Assembly: GCA_037623315.1 (NCBI GenBank) | Contig: JBBJJH010000007.1 | Coordinates: 25,975 to 89,974, forward strand | Length of the DNA stretch: 64,000 nucleotides | Source: Halanaerobiaceae bacterium ANBcell28 | GTDB lineage: Bacteria; Bacillota; Halanaerobiia; Halanaerobiales; DTU029 | Reading direction: 5' to 3' | In this document: positions 33,993 through 43,187 of the stretch, in pieces | How the letters are laid out: each line of letters begins with the position of its first letter | Position numbering within the stretch: the stretch's first letter is position 1 | The notes under the pieces: model-generated | The model's input: the letters and a program-made list of their open reading frames with translations, nothing else | Databases searched by the model: none | Told to the model about the DNA's origin: nothing | Translations under genes and position numbers: made by a program

Positions 33993-35189
33993 ATGGAAAC
34001 GCAAGTCGCAAAGAAAAAAGGTTATTTTGGTGAGTTTGGAGGAAGTTTCGTTCCTGAAACACTAATTCCAGCACTTGATGAATTGGAAAGAGTCTATATT
34101 AATTTAAAGGACGATGAAAATTTTAAAAAGGAATTATATAAATTACTAAAAGATTATAGTGGTAGACCTACCCCCCTGTATTATGCTAAAAAACTTAGCG
34201 AATATATTGGTGGAGCTAAAATCTATCTAAAAAGAGAAGATTTAAATCATACTGGTGCTCATAAAATAAACAATACTTTAGGTCAAATCTTATTGGCTGT
34301 CAAAATGGGCAAGAAAAGGATTATTGCGGAAACAGGTGCTGGTCAACATGGAGTTGCTACTGCTACAGCTGCTGCTAAGTTTGGGCTGAAATGCTGTATT
34401 TATATGGGTAGTAAAGATATAGAAAGACAATCTTTGAATGTTTATAAAATGAAGTTATTAGGTGCTGAAGTAAGAGCTGTTCATTCTGGTACTAAGACTT
34501 TAAAAGATGCTACAAATGAGGCTATCAGGGATTGGGTAAAAAATGTTGAGAACACACATTATATTATTGGATCTGTAGTTGGTCCTCATCCATATCCAAC
34601 TATAGTTCGAGATTTCCAACGTATAATTGGTGATGAATTAAAAGAACAATTTTATGAAGAAGAAAAATCTTTGCCAAATTATATAATAGCTTGTGTTGGT
34701 GGCGGTAGTAATGCAATGGGAGTTTTTTATCCTTTTGTAAATTCTGATTATGTGAATTTAATAGGTGTAGAAGCTGCTGGTGAAGGGATAAATTCAAAAA
34801 AACATGCCGCTACTATAAGTAAAGGCAAAGTGGGAGTATTGCATGGTAGTAAATCTTATCTACTTCAAGATAATGATGGTCAGATACTACCTGCACATTC
34901 TATATCAGCTGGTTTAGACTATCCTGGTATAGGTCCGGAACACAGTTTTTTAAATGATTCGAAAAGAGTTGATTATCAGGCTGTCACAGATAATGAAACA
35001 ATCAAAGCATTTAAACTCCTATCTACATTAGAAGGAATAATTCCAGCTTTAGAAAGTTCACACGCTCTGGCTTTTGCCATAAAATTTGTGCCGATGCTAG
35101 AAAAAGACCAAATTGTAGTTATTAATCTTTCTGGTCGTGGCGATAAAGATATAAATACAGTATCAAATTATCTTGGGGGTGATTTATAA
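33993..35189 (+). CDS. trpB: Tryptophan synthase beta subunit
   Basis: PLP enzyme that condenses indole with serine to tryptophan. The 398-residue protein has the classic TrpB1 opening [19 protein letters not shown], the PLP-binding Lys91 in HTGAHKINN, the catalytic Glu region in [10 protein letters not shown], and the phosphate loop [21 protein letters not shown] residues appear as [13 protein letters not shown] strong SD AGAGGAGG precedes the ATG. Its stop overlaps the trpA start by one base (TAATG), which couples the two subunits of the alpha2beta2 complex. Confidence 0.97.
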   Translation: METQVAKKKGYFGEFGGSFVPETLIPALDELERVYINLKDDENFKKELYKLLKDYSGRPTPLYYAKKLSEYIGGAKIYLKREDLNHTGAHKINNTLGQILLAVKMGKKRIIAETGAGQHGVATATAAAKFGLKCCIYMGSKDIERQSLNVYKMKLLGAEVRAVHSGTKTLKDATNEAIRDWVKNVENTHYIIGSVVGPHPYPTIVRDFQRIIGDELKEQFYEEEKSLPNYIIACVGGGSNAMGVFYPFVNSDYVNLIGVEAAGEGINSKKHAATISKGKVGVLHGSKSYLLQDNDGQILPAHSISAGLDYPGIGPEHSFLNDSKRVDYQAVTDNETIKAFKLLSTLEGIIPALESSHALAFAIKFVPMLEKDQIVVINLSGRGDKDINTVSNYLGGDL

Positions 35190-35998
35190 TGAGTAATATA
35201 GCATTTAAAACAAAAGATAAAAAAACAAATCAATTTAAAGATATATTTAAGAAAAAAGCATTAATGCCCTATATCACAGCAGGTGATCCAGATTTAAATA
35301 CAACAAAGGAGATTATCTTAACTTTAGATAAGAGTGGTGCTGATATTATTGAACTTGGTATTCCTTTCTCTGACCCGCTAGCAGATGGACCAATTATACA
35401 GGCAGCAGCTTTACGATCACTAGATGCTGGTACTTCTTTAGCAAAAATCTTCGAAATGTTAGTAAGTATAAAAGATCAGGTGAATTGTCCATATTTATTA
35501 ATGGGCTATTATAATCCTATTTTAAATTATGGAAAAGAGAAATTTATAAGAGATGCGAAAGAAGCAGGGGTATCTGGTGTTATAATTCCAGATTTACCTT
35601 ATGATCAGGATATAGAATTTTATAATTGTCTCTTAGATAATAATATTTTTCCAATTTTAATGCTTACTCCTGTTACTACTGAAGAAAGAATAAAAAAAAT
35701 AGTTGAATTAAGTCATGGCTTTATCTATTGTGTATCTTTATTAGGTACTACAGGTACAGATAGTTCTGCACTTGTGGATGTTGGAAAGTATTTAAATAAA
35801 ATACGTAAATACACCAATATACCTCTCGCATTAGGTTTTGGAATAGATGGACCAGAAAAAGTTAAAGAAATAATTAATGAAAGTGACGGAATTATTATCG
35901 GCAGTGCTTTAGTTAAAATAATAGAAAAGTATGGAAAAAGCAAGGATTTATTATATTCTATTGAAGCCTTTATTAGAGAAATAAAAACAGTAATGTAG
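35189..35998 (+). CDS. trpA: Tryptophan synthase alpha subunit
   Basis: Cleaves indole-3-glycerol phosphate to indole and glyceraldehyde-3-phosphate and channels indole to TrpB. The 269-residue barrel has the catalytic Glu and Asp in IIELGIPFSDPLADGPIIQ, PDLPYDQD, and the phosphate-binding segment GFGIDGPEKV. Last gene of trpDCFBA. I see no strong terminator after it; the next promoter, of the T-box transcript, begins 12 bp downstream. Confidence 0.96.
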   Translation: MSNIAFKTKDKKTNQFKDIFKKKALMPYITAGDPDLNTTKEIILTLDKSGADIIELGIPFSDPLADGPIIQAAALRSLDAGTSLAKIFEMLVSIKDQVNCPYLLMGYYNPILNYGKEKFIRDAKEAGVSGVIIPDLPYDQDIEFYNCLLDNNIFPILMLTPVTTEERIKKIVELSHGFIYCVSLLGTTGTDSSALVDVGKYLNKIRKYTNIPLALGFGIDGPEKVKEIINESDGIIIGSALVKIIEKYGKSKDLLYSIEAFIREIKTVM

Positions 35999-36010
35999 TG
36001 AATAAATACC

Positions 36011-36039
36011 TTGACAAATTATCAAATATTATATATACT
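36011..36039 (+). promoter_or_regulatory. SigA promoter of the T-box / ilvB transcript
   Basis: TTGACA (36011-36016), a 17-bp spacer, then TATACT (36034-36039). It drives the T-box leader downstream. Confidence 0.8.
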
Positions 36040-36065
36040 AATTAAAATAATAAAATATATTTAAA

Positions 36066-36403
36066 AGTTATGATGGAGAGGGGAATTATCTGAATGGATT
36101 ACAGAGAATCGGAGAAAGCTGAGAACCGATATCCTGGAAAATATTTTCTGTAGCTCTTGAACTGTAAAGCTGAAAGGACTGAATTCTTACTAGGTTTTAC
36201 CGGTATCCTGATTTTCAGGAAAAAAGCATCCGTTATCATATGCTGAAGTATAAAATATAGTTATAAACTTGTATGGAGAAGGAAACTATATTGAGTACTT
36301 AATAAGGTTACTAGTAAAATAGTAACAAATATGGGTGGTACCACGTGAGACAATATCTCTCGTCCTAATTAATAGAACTTATCTGTTAATTAAGATGAGA
36401 GAT
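36066..36403 (+). promoter_or_regulatory. T-box leader upstream of ilvB
   Basis: A tRNA-sensing leader that lets transcription continue when a tRNA is uncharged. Visible parts: a Stem I region with an AGAGAA motif and the TCGG/CCGA stem (about 36100-36135); the T-box GGGTGGTACCACG (about 36333-36345); and a terminator pairing TCTCTCGTCC... (36356 onward) with ...GATGAGAGA followed by a T-run to about 36403. By the position relative to TCTTGAAC, the best specifier candidate is GUA (Val), with an overlapping CUC (Leu) as alternative. Both fit the downstream ilvB gene. The specifier call is uncertain. Confidence 0.92.
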
Positions 36404-36433
36404 TTTTTATTTTATTTTGATAAGTATTATTAA

Positions 36434-36607
36434 TACTGTATAATTGATTGTTTCCTGACAAAAACCCCGCTACGAATTTAGTGTCAGCCAATTATGGGAT
36501 GTTTTTAACTCCCTTTGGTCAAACAGAAAAACATCCTTTATCATAATTGTCTTTACTAAATTCTGCTTCGTTTTAATAGTCAGAAAATCAATTCAATTAT
36601 ACAATCA
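36434..36607. repeat. Long imperfect palindrome between T-box and ilvB
   Basis: Two arms of about 75-80 nt (36434-36506 and 36527-36607) are imperfect reverse complements around a 20-nt loop. Matching blocks include GGATGTTTTT/AAAAACATCC, AATTAT/ATAATT, GAATTTAGT/ACTAAATTC, and the end TGTATAATTGA/TCAATTATACA. It has no ORF and resembles a MITE or a large structured RNA element. It lies in the ilvB leader, downstream of the T-box terminator. Confidence 0.65.
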
Positions 36608-36704
36608 GCAAATCATGAAAGAATTTAAAAAACTTATCAAAATAAAACTTGATAAAATCTTTAGAAATAATATAAGGATAATAAATAAGAGGAGAGTGAA
36701 TAAA

Positions 36705-38453
36705 GTGAAAAAAATGACTGGAGCGAAGATTTTTGTAGAGTCACTTTATCGTGAGAAGGTAGAAGTAATTTTTGCATATCCTGGAGCAAAGGTAATTACA
36801 ATTTATGATGAGTTGTTTAAATCAAATTTTAATCATATTTTGCCTCATCATGAACAAGGGGGTATCCATGCTGCTGAGGGTTATGCCAAAGCAACTGGTA
36901 AAGTTGGGGTTTGTATGACTACATCTGGACCAGGTGCTACGAATTTGATAACCGGGCTGGCTGATGCATATATGGATTCAGTACCAATAGTAGCATTTAC
37001 AGGGCAGGTACCAAGAAATTTGATTGGTACTGATTCTTTTCAGGAGGCAGATATCAAAGGCATATCAACTCCAATTACCAAGCATAATTATTTAGTAGAA
37101 GACATTAAGGATCTAACAAGAATTATAAAAGAAGCTTTTTTTATTGCAAGAACAGGTAGACCTGGACCGGTTTTAGTTGATATTCCAGCTGATATCTTAA
37201 ATGAAGAGATCGAATTTGAATATCCAGAAACTATTTCTTTTTCTGGATATCATCCTAATAATGATATTGAAGAAGAACAGATTAAGAGTGCAGCTGAACT
37301 TATAAATAATGCTAAAAAACCTGTTATTTACGCTGGTGGAGGTTGTATTATTTCTGGTGCAAGTGATGAAGTGAGAGCTTTGGCCAAAAAAGCTTCTATA
37401 CCAGTTACTACTACATTAATGGGTATTGGAACTTTTAATGAGAATCATAACTTAAGTTTAGGTATGCTTGGTATGCACGGAACAACAGAAGCAAATCTTG
37501 CTATTACAAATTCAGATTTAATCATAGCTCTTGGAGCCCGTTTTGATGATCGTGTAACCGGTAAGATAGATAAATTTGCACCCAATGCGGATATAATTCA
37601 TGTTGATATTGATTCAGCAGAACTAGAAAAGCTACTAGCTGTAAATATAGCTATACGTGCTGATGTTAAAGATACTTTAAAGGAGATTCTTCCACTTGTG
37701 GATAATCAATCTAACGAGAGCTGGCTAGAAGAAATCGAATCATGGAAACATCTAGATAAGAAGTACAAGAACAATACTGGTAAAACAGGAAAGTTAGTAC
37801 CACATTCTATTATTGAAGAACTATATAATCAAACAAATGGAGATGCTTTAATTACAACAGAAGTTGGTCAACATCAAATGTGGGCAGCTAAATTCTATAA
37901 ATATAGTAAGGCTCGTAGCTTCATTTCTTCTGGTGGATTAGGAACAATGGGCTTTGGTTTTCCCGCCGCAATTGGAGCTAAAATAGGAAAACCAAATGAA
38001 AAGGTAATATGTATAGCTGGTGATGGTAGCTTTCAAATGAATATACAAGAACTAGCTACTATTGCCAAGAATGATATCTCTGTAATTATAATAATACTAA
38101 ACAATCAATATTTAGGTATGGTGAGACAATGGCAAGAACTGTTTTTTGATAAACGTTATGCAGGAACCTGTCTGAGAAGACATAAAAATTGTTCGCCAGA
38201 TTGCTCATCACCAGGAGATGATTGTCCAGAAATACTTCCAAACTTTGTAACTATTGCTTCTGGCTATGGAATTAAAGGAAAAAGAATAAGCAAAATAGAA
38301 GATGTAAAACCCGCATTAAAAGAAGCTTTAAATAGTAATGAATCATATATCTTAGATTTTATAATTGAAGAAGAAGAAAATGTTTTTCCAATGGTACCGG
38401 CTGGTGGTAGTTTAGAAGATATGATTTTAAAAAAAGATATAGATAAAGATTAA
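36705..38453 (+). CDS. ilvB: Acetolactate synthase large subunit
   Basis: TPP-dependent enzyme forming acetolactate or acetohydroxybutyrate, the first common step of branched-chain amino-acid synthesis. The 582-residue protein has the three TPP-family domains: AYPGAKVITIYDEL with the catalytic Glu in LPHHEQGGIHAAEGYAKAT, a central FAD-type domain, and the TPP/Mg motif GDGSFQMNIQELATI...NNQYLGMVRQWQ. A Cys-rich insert (CLRRHKNCSPDCSSPGDDC) follows. GTG 36705 is preferred, since GGAGAG lies at 36691-36696; the longer frame from 36615 runs out of the palindrome. No ilvN regulatory subunit follows in the window. Regulated by the upstream T-box. Confidence 0.94.
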   Translation: MKKMTGAKIFVESLYREKVEVIFAYPGAKVITIYDELFKSNFNHILPHHEQGGIHAAEGYAKATGKVGVCMTTSGPGATNLITGLADAYMDSVPIVAFTGQVPRNLIGTDSFQEADIKGISTPITKHNYLVEDIKDLTRIIKEAFFIARTGRPGPVLVDIPADILNEEIEFEYPETISFSGYHPNNDIEEEQIKSAAELINNAKKPVIYAGGGCIISGASDEVRALAKKASIPVTTTLMGIGTFNENHNLSLGMLGMHGTTEANLAITNSDLIIALGARFDDRVTGKIDKFAPNADIIHVDIDSAELEKLLAVNIAIRADVKDTLKEILPLVDNQSNESWLEEIESWKHLDKKYKNNTGKTGKLVPHSIIEELYNQTNGDALITTEVGQHQMWAAKFYKYSKARSFISSGGLGTMGFGFPAAIGAKIGKPNEKVICIAGDGSFQMNIQELATIAKNDISVIIIILNNQYLGMVRQWQELFFDKRYAGTCLRRHKNCSPDCSSPGDDCPEILPNFVTIASGYGIKGKRISKIEDVKPALKEALNSNESYILDFIIEEEENVFPMVPAGGSLEDMILKKDIDKD

Positions 38454-38479
38454 CTCAACTTTCTGAGTTAAATTCTGAG

Positions 38480-38530
38480 TGTGAAGCCAAGTTAGCATAA
38501 CTTCATTCGCAAAAAAAGCTAATTTCCAGA
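38480..38530 (+). repeat. Short hairpin repeat after ilvB
   Basis: AAGTTAGC and GCTAATTT flank a loop ATAACTTCATTCGC plus an A-run. The segment from GAAGCCA to GCTAATT resembles 25280-25310 between the GH9 genes, where part of the left arm is missing. No function is known. Confidence 0.5.
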
Positions 38531-38603
38531 ATTAATAAATAATCAATAATTAAAAATAATATTTTAAATTAAATCATATATATGATATAATCTAAAGTGC
38601 TTA

Positions 38604-38652
38604 TTAGTGTCCCATTTCTAAAGCAATGCTTTAGCAAGAACACTATTGAGCA
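38604..38652 (+). other. Hairpin in the gyrB leader
   Basis: CTAAAGCAATGCTTTAG is a near-perfect palindrome nested in an outer stem TTAGTGT/ACACTAT. It lies after a candidate promoter (TTTAAA 38563-38568, 17 bp, TATAAT 38586-38591) whose -10 adjoins the perfect palindrome ATCATATATATGAT (38573-38586). No T-run follows, so it is more likely regulatory than a terminator. Confidence 0.45.
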
Positions 38653-38738
38653 CTATTTTATTGACTTTATAGATATAATAATATTATATATTTTTAATTT
38701 ATAGCATTTGATAAAGAAAAGGAAGGTGGAAGATAGAT

Positions 38739-40649
38739 ATGTCTTTATTTGAAGAAACTACATATGATGCTTCTCAAATACAAGTACTTGAAGGATTAGA
38801 AGCAGTAAGAAAAAGACCAGGAATGTATATTGGTAGTACAGGTATTAGAGGTTTACATCATCTTGTATGGGAAGTAGTAGATAATAGTATAGATGAATTT
38901 TTAGCCGGTTATGGTGATGTTATTACTGTAACTATTGATCAAGATAATATAGTAACAATTGAAGATCAAGGAAGGGGTATTCCTGCAGATATTCATCCTG
39001 ATACAGGACTTCCAGCTGCTCAAGTTGTTATGACAACTCTTCATGCAGGTGGGAAATTTGATAACAATTCATATAAAGTTTCTGGTGGTTTACATGGAGT
39101 TGGTGTATCTGTCGTCAATGCTTTATCAGAATCCTTAGAATTAACTACATATGTAAATGGATATGAGTATCATCAAAAATACGAAAGAGGAATACCTGTA
39201 TCGGAATTCAAAAAAGTGGGTAGTACATTAAAAAATGGTACTAAAATAACTTTCAAACCGGATAGAGATATCTTTGAAGTAAGTGAATTTAAATTCGAGA
39301 CTTTAGCTCATCGTTTACAGGAATCAGCTTTTTTAAACAAAGAGCTTTCTTTCATATTAATTGATGAACGAAGTGAAAAAAGAAAAGAGGAAAAATTTCA
39401 ATATGATGGTGGTATTAAGGCCTTTGTTGAATATCTTAATAAAAACAGAAATGTTTTAAATGATCAGATTATATATACAGAAGATACTGTTGACGATTAT
39501 TATATCGAAATAGGTATTCAATATAATGATGGATATAATGAAAGAATCTATTCATATGCCAATAATATTAATACAATTGATGGTGGCTATCATGTTACTG
39601 GATTTAAAACTGCTTTAACTAAAGCCATTAATAATTTTGCTAAAAATAATAATTTAATTAAACAGAAAGATCAATCTTTAAATGGAAATGATGTACGAGA
39701 AGGAATTACTGCTATTATAAATGTGAAATTACCAGACCCTCAATTTGAAGGTCAGACCAAATCAAAACTAGGTAATAGTGAAATTAGAAGTGTTGTGGAA
39801 AGTGCAGTATACGATTATTTGAGTTTATATCTTGATACAAATCCAGATATCGGAAAAACAATCGTTGATAAAGCCTTGCAAGCAGTACGTGCTAGAAATG
39901 CTTCTAAAAAAGCCCGTGAATTAACTAGAAGAAAAAGTGCACTTAGTTCTAATTCTTTACCAGGAAAGTTGGCTGATTGTGCTAGTAAGAAAGCAGAAGA
40001 TAGTGAATTGTTCATTGTTGAGGGAGATTCTGCAGGTGGTTCTGCTAAACAGGGTAGAAATCGTCATTTTCAAGCTATTTTACCTTTGAAAGGTAAAATT
40101 CTTAATGTAGAAAGAGCACGCCTTGATAAGATATTAAATAATACTGAGGTGGCAGCACTTATCACTGCCTTAGGTGCTGGAATAGGAGAAGAATTTGATA
40201 TAAGTAATTTAAGATATCATAAAATAGTTATTATGACTGATGCTGATGTGGATGGAGCACATATTGCTACTTTAATTCTAACCTTATTTTATCGTTATAT
40301 GCCAGAACTTATTAAAAAAGGACATGTATATTTAGCTCAACCTCCATTATATAAAGTAACTTATAATAAAAAAGAAGAGTATCTTTATAATGACCAGGCA
40401 TTAGAAGATTATAAAAAGAAAACTAAAGGCAATTTCTCTATTCAAAGATACAAAGGTCTTGGAGAAATGAATCCTCGACAATTATGGAACACAACTATGG
40501 ATCCAGAAACACGGAAATTATTAAAAGTTGAAATTGATGATGAAATAGAAGCAGATGAGATCTTTACTCATCTTATGGGTTCTAATGCAAGTCTAAGACG
40601 AGAATTTATCATAGCCAACGCTGATATGGTTGATGAATTGGATATATAA
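38739..40649 (+). CDS. gyrB: Type II topoisomerase ATPase subunit (GyrB, possibly ParE)
   Basis: ATPase and DNA-binding subunit of a type IIA topoisomerase. The 636-residue protein has a GHKL ATPase domain (VVDNSIDEFLAGYGD; VEDQGRGIP written here as IEDQGRGIP; HAGGKFDNNSYKVSGGLHGVG), a transducer domain with QTKSKLGN, and a TOPRIM domain (EGDSAGGSAKQGRNRHFQAILPLKGKILN is split by its catalytic Glu; Mg site DADVDGAH). It lacks the long E. coli insert, as in Firmicutes. The gene lies away from gyrA and recF, so a second copy or ParE is possible. The SD is GGAAGGTGG. Confidence 0.88.
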   Translation: MSLFEETTYDASQIQVLEGLEAVRKRPGMYIGSTGIRGLHHLVWEVVDNSIDEFLAGYGDVITVTIDQDNIVTIEDQGRGIPADIHPDTGLPAAQVVMTTLHAGGKFDNNSYKVSGGLHGVGVSVVNALSESLELTTYVNGYEYHQKYERGIPVSEFKKVGSTLKNGTKITFKPDRDIFEVSEFKFETLAHRLQESAFLNKELSFILIDERSEKRKEEKFQYDGGIKAFVEYLNKNRNVLNDQIIYTEDTVDDYYIEIGIQYNDGYNERIYSYANNINTIDGGYHVTGFKTALTKAINNFAKNNNLIKQKDQSLNGNDVREGITAIINVKLPDPQFEGQTKSKLGNSEIRSVVESAVYDYLSLYLDTNPDIGKTIVDKALQAVRARNASKKARELTRRKSALSSNSLPGKLADCASKKAEDSELFIVEGDSAGGSAKQGRNRHFQAILPLKGKILNVERARLDKILNNTEVAALITALGAGIGEEFDISNLRYHKIVIMTDADVDGAHIATLILTLFYRYMPELIKKGHVYLAQPPLYKVTYNKKEEYLYNDQALEDYKKKTKGNFSIQRYKGLGEMNPRQLWNTTMDPETRKLLKVEIDDEIEADEIFTHLMGSNASLRREFIIANADMVDELDI

Positions 40650-40658
40650 GATTATTTT

Positions 40659-40710
40659 AGGTTTTCATTTTAAATGAGAATTAATCATTTAGAATGAGAA
40701 CCTTTTTATT
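40659..40710 (+). terminator. Intrinsic terminator after gyrB
   Basis: A 19-nt arm AGGTTTTCATTTTAAATGA (40659-40677) pairs, with G-U wobbles, with 40685-40703 and is followed by five T residues. Confidence 0.85.
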
Positions 40711-40829
40711 TAAATTTATTTCTATATTTTTCTTATTTATAAAGATGATTATAAGCAAAAATAAAAAGGTTTCTTTGTTTAAATATAGAAGTATAATATA
40801 TAAACAATTAAAATGGAGGTTTTATTTTT

Positions 40830-41180
40830 ATGAATAAAGAAGATAAGATCCTTAAATTATTAGAAAAAATGAGCAATGACATTCAAGGCGTTAAAGATGA
40901 GTTTCAGGAATTTAAAAGTGATATAAAAGAGATAGATACTAAGATTGAAGCCTTAGAATCTAAACTAGATGAAGACTATCAAATATCATCTGTATTACTA
41001 GAAAGAACAGATATACAGTCCAAAACAATAGAAAAAATTGAAATAGACATAGCTAAAACACAAGGCAGAGTAATTGACATACAAAAAAGTATTGTTGATA
41101 TTAATAATAAAGCTAATCTGGCATTAGATAATGCTGCTGTAAATAGATTAGATCTGCATGATATTAAAAAAACGATATAA
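40830..41180 (+). CDS. Short coiled-coil protein
   Basis: A 116-residue, highly charged, all-helical protein with heptad-like repeats throughout (GVKDEFQEFKSDIKEIDTKI; LESKL; TIEKIEIDIAKTQGRV). No membrane segment or enzymatic motif. Such short coiled-coil proteins are common in Halanaerobiales and clostridial genomes, without assigned function. The SD ATGGAGG lies before the ATG. It stands alone after the gyrB terminator and is convergent with the metal transporter operon. Confidence 0.75.
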   Translation: MNKEDKILKLLEKMSNDIQGVKDEFQEFKSDIKEIDTKIEALESKLDEDYQISSVLLERTDIQSKTIEKIEIDIAKTQGRVIDIQKSIVDINNKANLALDNAAVNRLDLHDIKKTI

Positions 41181-41221
41181 TAGATATCATTTTAACTCTA
41201 TCCTTTTTTTTAAAAGTTATT

Positions 41222-42181
41222 TTATGATTTAATTAATCTCCTTATCAATCCATGTTCTGGTGCAAATATGAAAGTTAAAAGAAAAATAATAGTAGCTACC
41301 AGAACAATTGCTCCACCTGAAGCAACATTTAGGGTAAATGATAAATATAAACCTATAATTGCTGAAATCACACCAACTGCAGCAGATATATACATCATAG
41401 TTTTTAAATCATTTGCCAGTAGATATGCTGTAGAACCCGGGGTAATAAGCATTGCAACTACAAGAATTATGCCTACAGTTTCAAGACTTGCTACAATACA
41501 TAATGTAAGTAACAACATCAAACCATAATGGATAATAGTTGTATTCATGCCAATTGTAGTAGCTTGAATAGGATCAAAGGTATAAAGAAAGAAATGCTTA
41601 TAAAAGAGAAAGATGATTATTAAACTAATTAAACTACTTGCAAATGTAAGTAATAAGATGGGCATCCTCACTCCCAGTACATTACCGAAAAGTATATGCA
41701 TAAGATGAGTAGATGTAGCTATTCGACTGATTATAACTATTCCTAAGGCAAAAGAACCTGTAAACATTATACCCATAGCAGCATCTTCCTTGATTCTACT
41801 ATTTCTCTCTACAAAACCAATACCGAGAGATGTAATTGCTCCAGTTGTAAAAGCTCCTATAAAGAAAGGCAAGCCCAATAAATAGGCAATAGCTACTCCT
41901 GGAAGAACTGCATGTGAAATTGCATCTCCTAGCAAAGACCATCTTTTTAGAATAACATAGCAGGAAAGGATACCACATATAAGCCCTACTAAAACTGAAG
42001 TTAGTAAGGCTCTTTGCATAAATTGATATTGAAAAGGTTCCGCTATTTTATCAGGAAAGAAATTTATAAAAAACATCAAGATACGAATTAGGCCCAATAC
42101 AATTATTTCACCGATTTCATATAGAGTATTTGTTGATAAAATACTGGAAGGTAGAAAGTTATTTAAAGTATTAATCAACAT
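41222..42181 (-). CDS. Mn/Zn ABC transporter permease (MntB/ZnuB family)
   Basis: A 319-residue ABC-3 family membrane subunit with about eight to nine hydrophobic helices. Typical segments are RRALLTSVLVGLICGI-like FMQRALLTSVLVGLICG, WSLLGDAISHAVLPGVAIAY, and ILVVAMLITPGSTAYLLA. With the ATPase and the binding protein encoded upstream it imports Mn2+ or Zn2+. Its start overlaps the ATPase gene by 11 bp, so the two are co-translated. The adjacent MntR-type regulator favours manganese (inference). Confidence 0.92.
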   Translation of the reverse strand: MLINTLNNFLPSSILSTNTLYEIGEIIVLGLIRILMFFINFFPDKIAEPFQYQFMQRALLTSVLVGLICGILSCYVILKRWSLLGDAISHAVLPGVAIAYLLGLPFFIGAFTTGAITSLGIGFVERNSRIKEDAAMGIMFTGSFALGIVIISRIATSTHLMHILFGNVLGVRMPILLLTFASSLISLIIIFLFYKHFFLYTFDPIQATTIGMNTTIIHYGLMLLLTLCIVASLETVGIILVVAMLITPGSTAYLLANDLKTMMYISAAVGVISAIIGLYLSFTLNVASGGAIVLVATIIFLLTFIFAPEHGLIRRLIKS

Positions 42182-43055
42182 ATGTTAACACCTCATCTGA
42201 CTTATTTTTTATTAAAAACTCTTTATATTCACTATCTTTTTCGATTTTGTTAATATCAGGATTTATACTATATATTGAATTTAATTCATCGCTACCCAAT
42301 ATTTCTTTTGTACTACCTAAAGCAATGATACTATGATTTAAAAGAATAACTTTTTGAGCATATTTTTTTACTTTATTTAAATCATGTGAGATCATAATAA
42401 TAGTTTTTCCTTCTTTTCTCATCTGGGTAAGAACATTCATGATTAATTCTGTAGATTTTTGATCTACTCCAACCAATGGTTCATCAAGAAGGAGCAATTG
42501 AGCATCCTGCGCTATTGTTCTAGCTAGAAAAATACGCTTTTTCTGACCTCCTGATAGTGCTCCTATAGGTCTTTTTTTATATTCCAGCATATTTACTGCC
42601 TTTAAGGCATTTTCAACTACGTTTAGATGGTCATTTCCTGCCCAGCCAGGAGGCAAGAAGCGTCTAAATCCTTTAGAAGATAATATATGACCAAAGCGAC
42701 CACCTAAAACTACATCCCATACCCTAACGGGATAATCCCAATCTATTTGCTCTGATTGGGGTACATATGCTATATTATTCTTTTTACATTGTTCTTTAAC
42801 ATTTCTACCAAATATCAATAACTCTCCTTTACTTGCTTTTTTCATACCTGTTAAGAGGTAAAATAAAGTTGATTTTCCAGCACCATTTGGACCGAGAATT
42901 GAGATTATTTCTCCTTTATTTAATTTTAAATTTATATCTTTTAAAACATTTTCTTTTCCGTTATATGAAGCAAAAAGATTCTCGGCCCATATTGAATATT
43001 CTTCCTTTGAATTATTTATATATTTATTGATTTTTTTACCCACTTTAAAAACCAT
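42171..43055 (-). CDS. Mn/Zn ABC transporter ATP-binding protein
   Basis: A 294-residue ABC ATPase. Walker A is GPNGAGKST, the Q-loop is in YVPQSEQIDWDYPV (typical of metal-type ABC-3 ATPases), the signature is LSGGQKKR, and Walker B is LLLLDEPLVGVD with the H-loop Asp/His in MISHDL. A ~25-residue N-terminal extension precedes the usual start; a GTG at 43043 with AAGGATGG upstream is an alternative start and would still leave most of the extension. It is encoded between the binding protein and the permease. Confidence 0.93.
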   Translation of the reverse strand: MVFKVGKKINKYINNSKEEYSIWAENLFASYNGKENVLKDINLKLNKGEIISILGPNGAGKSTLFYLLTGMKKASKGELLIFGRNVKEQCKKNNIAYVPQSEQIDWDYPVRVWDVVLGGRFGHILSSKGFRRFLPPGWAGNDHLNVVENALKAVNMLEYKKRPIGALSGGQKKRIFLARTIAQDAQLLLLDEPLVGVDQKSTELIMNVLTQMRKEGKTIIMISHDLNKVKKYAQKVILLNHSIIALGSTKEILGSDELNSIYSINPDINKIEKDSEYKEFLIKNKSDEVLTYVD

Positions 43056-43113
43056 CCTTTTTATTAAAGTCTTTTTTGATTATATATAAAATTAATTTTC
43101 TATATGAAAGAAT

Positions 43114-43158
43114 AGGCCGGGCTATAAAGTTATTATTAGATATGATAAACCCTGGCCC
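43114..43158 (-). terminator. GC-rich hairpin between the binding-protein and ATPase genes
   Basis: Read on the minus strand, GGCCAGGG pairs with CCCGGCC (one bulge) around a ~30-nt loop and is followed by TATTCTTTC. It could end part of the transcripts, giving more binding protein than ATPase and permease (inference). Confidence 0.45.
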
Positions 43159-43187
43159 ATGCTTATTCAAATATTCTTATAATAATC

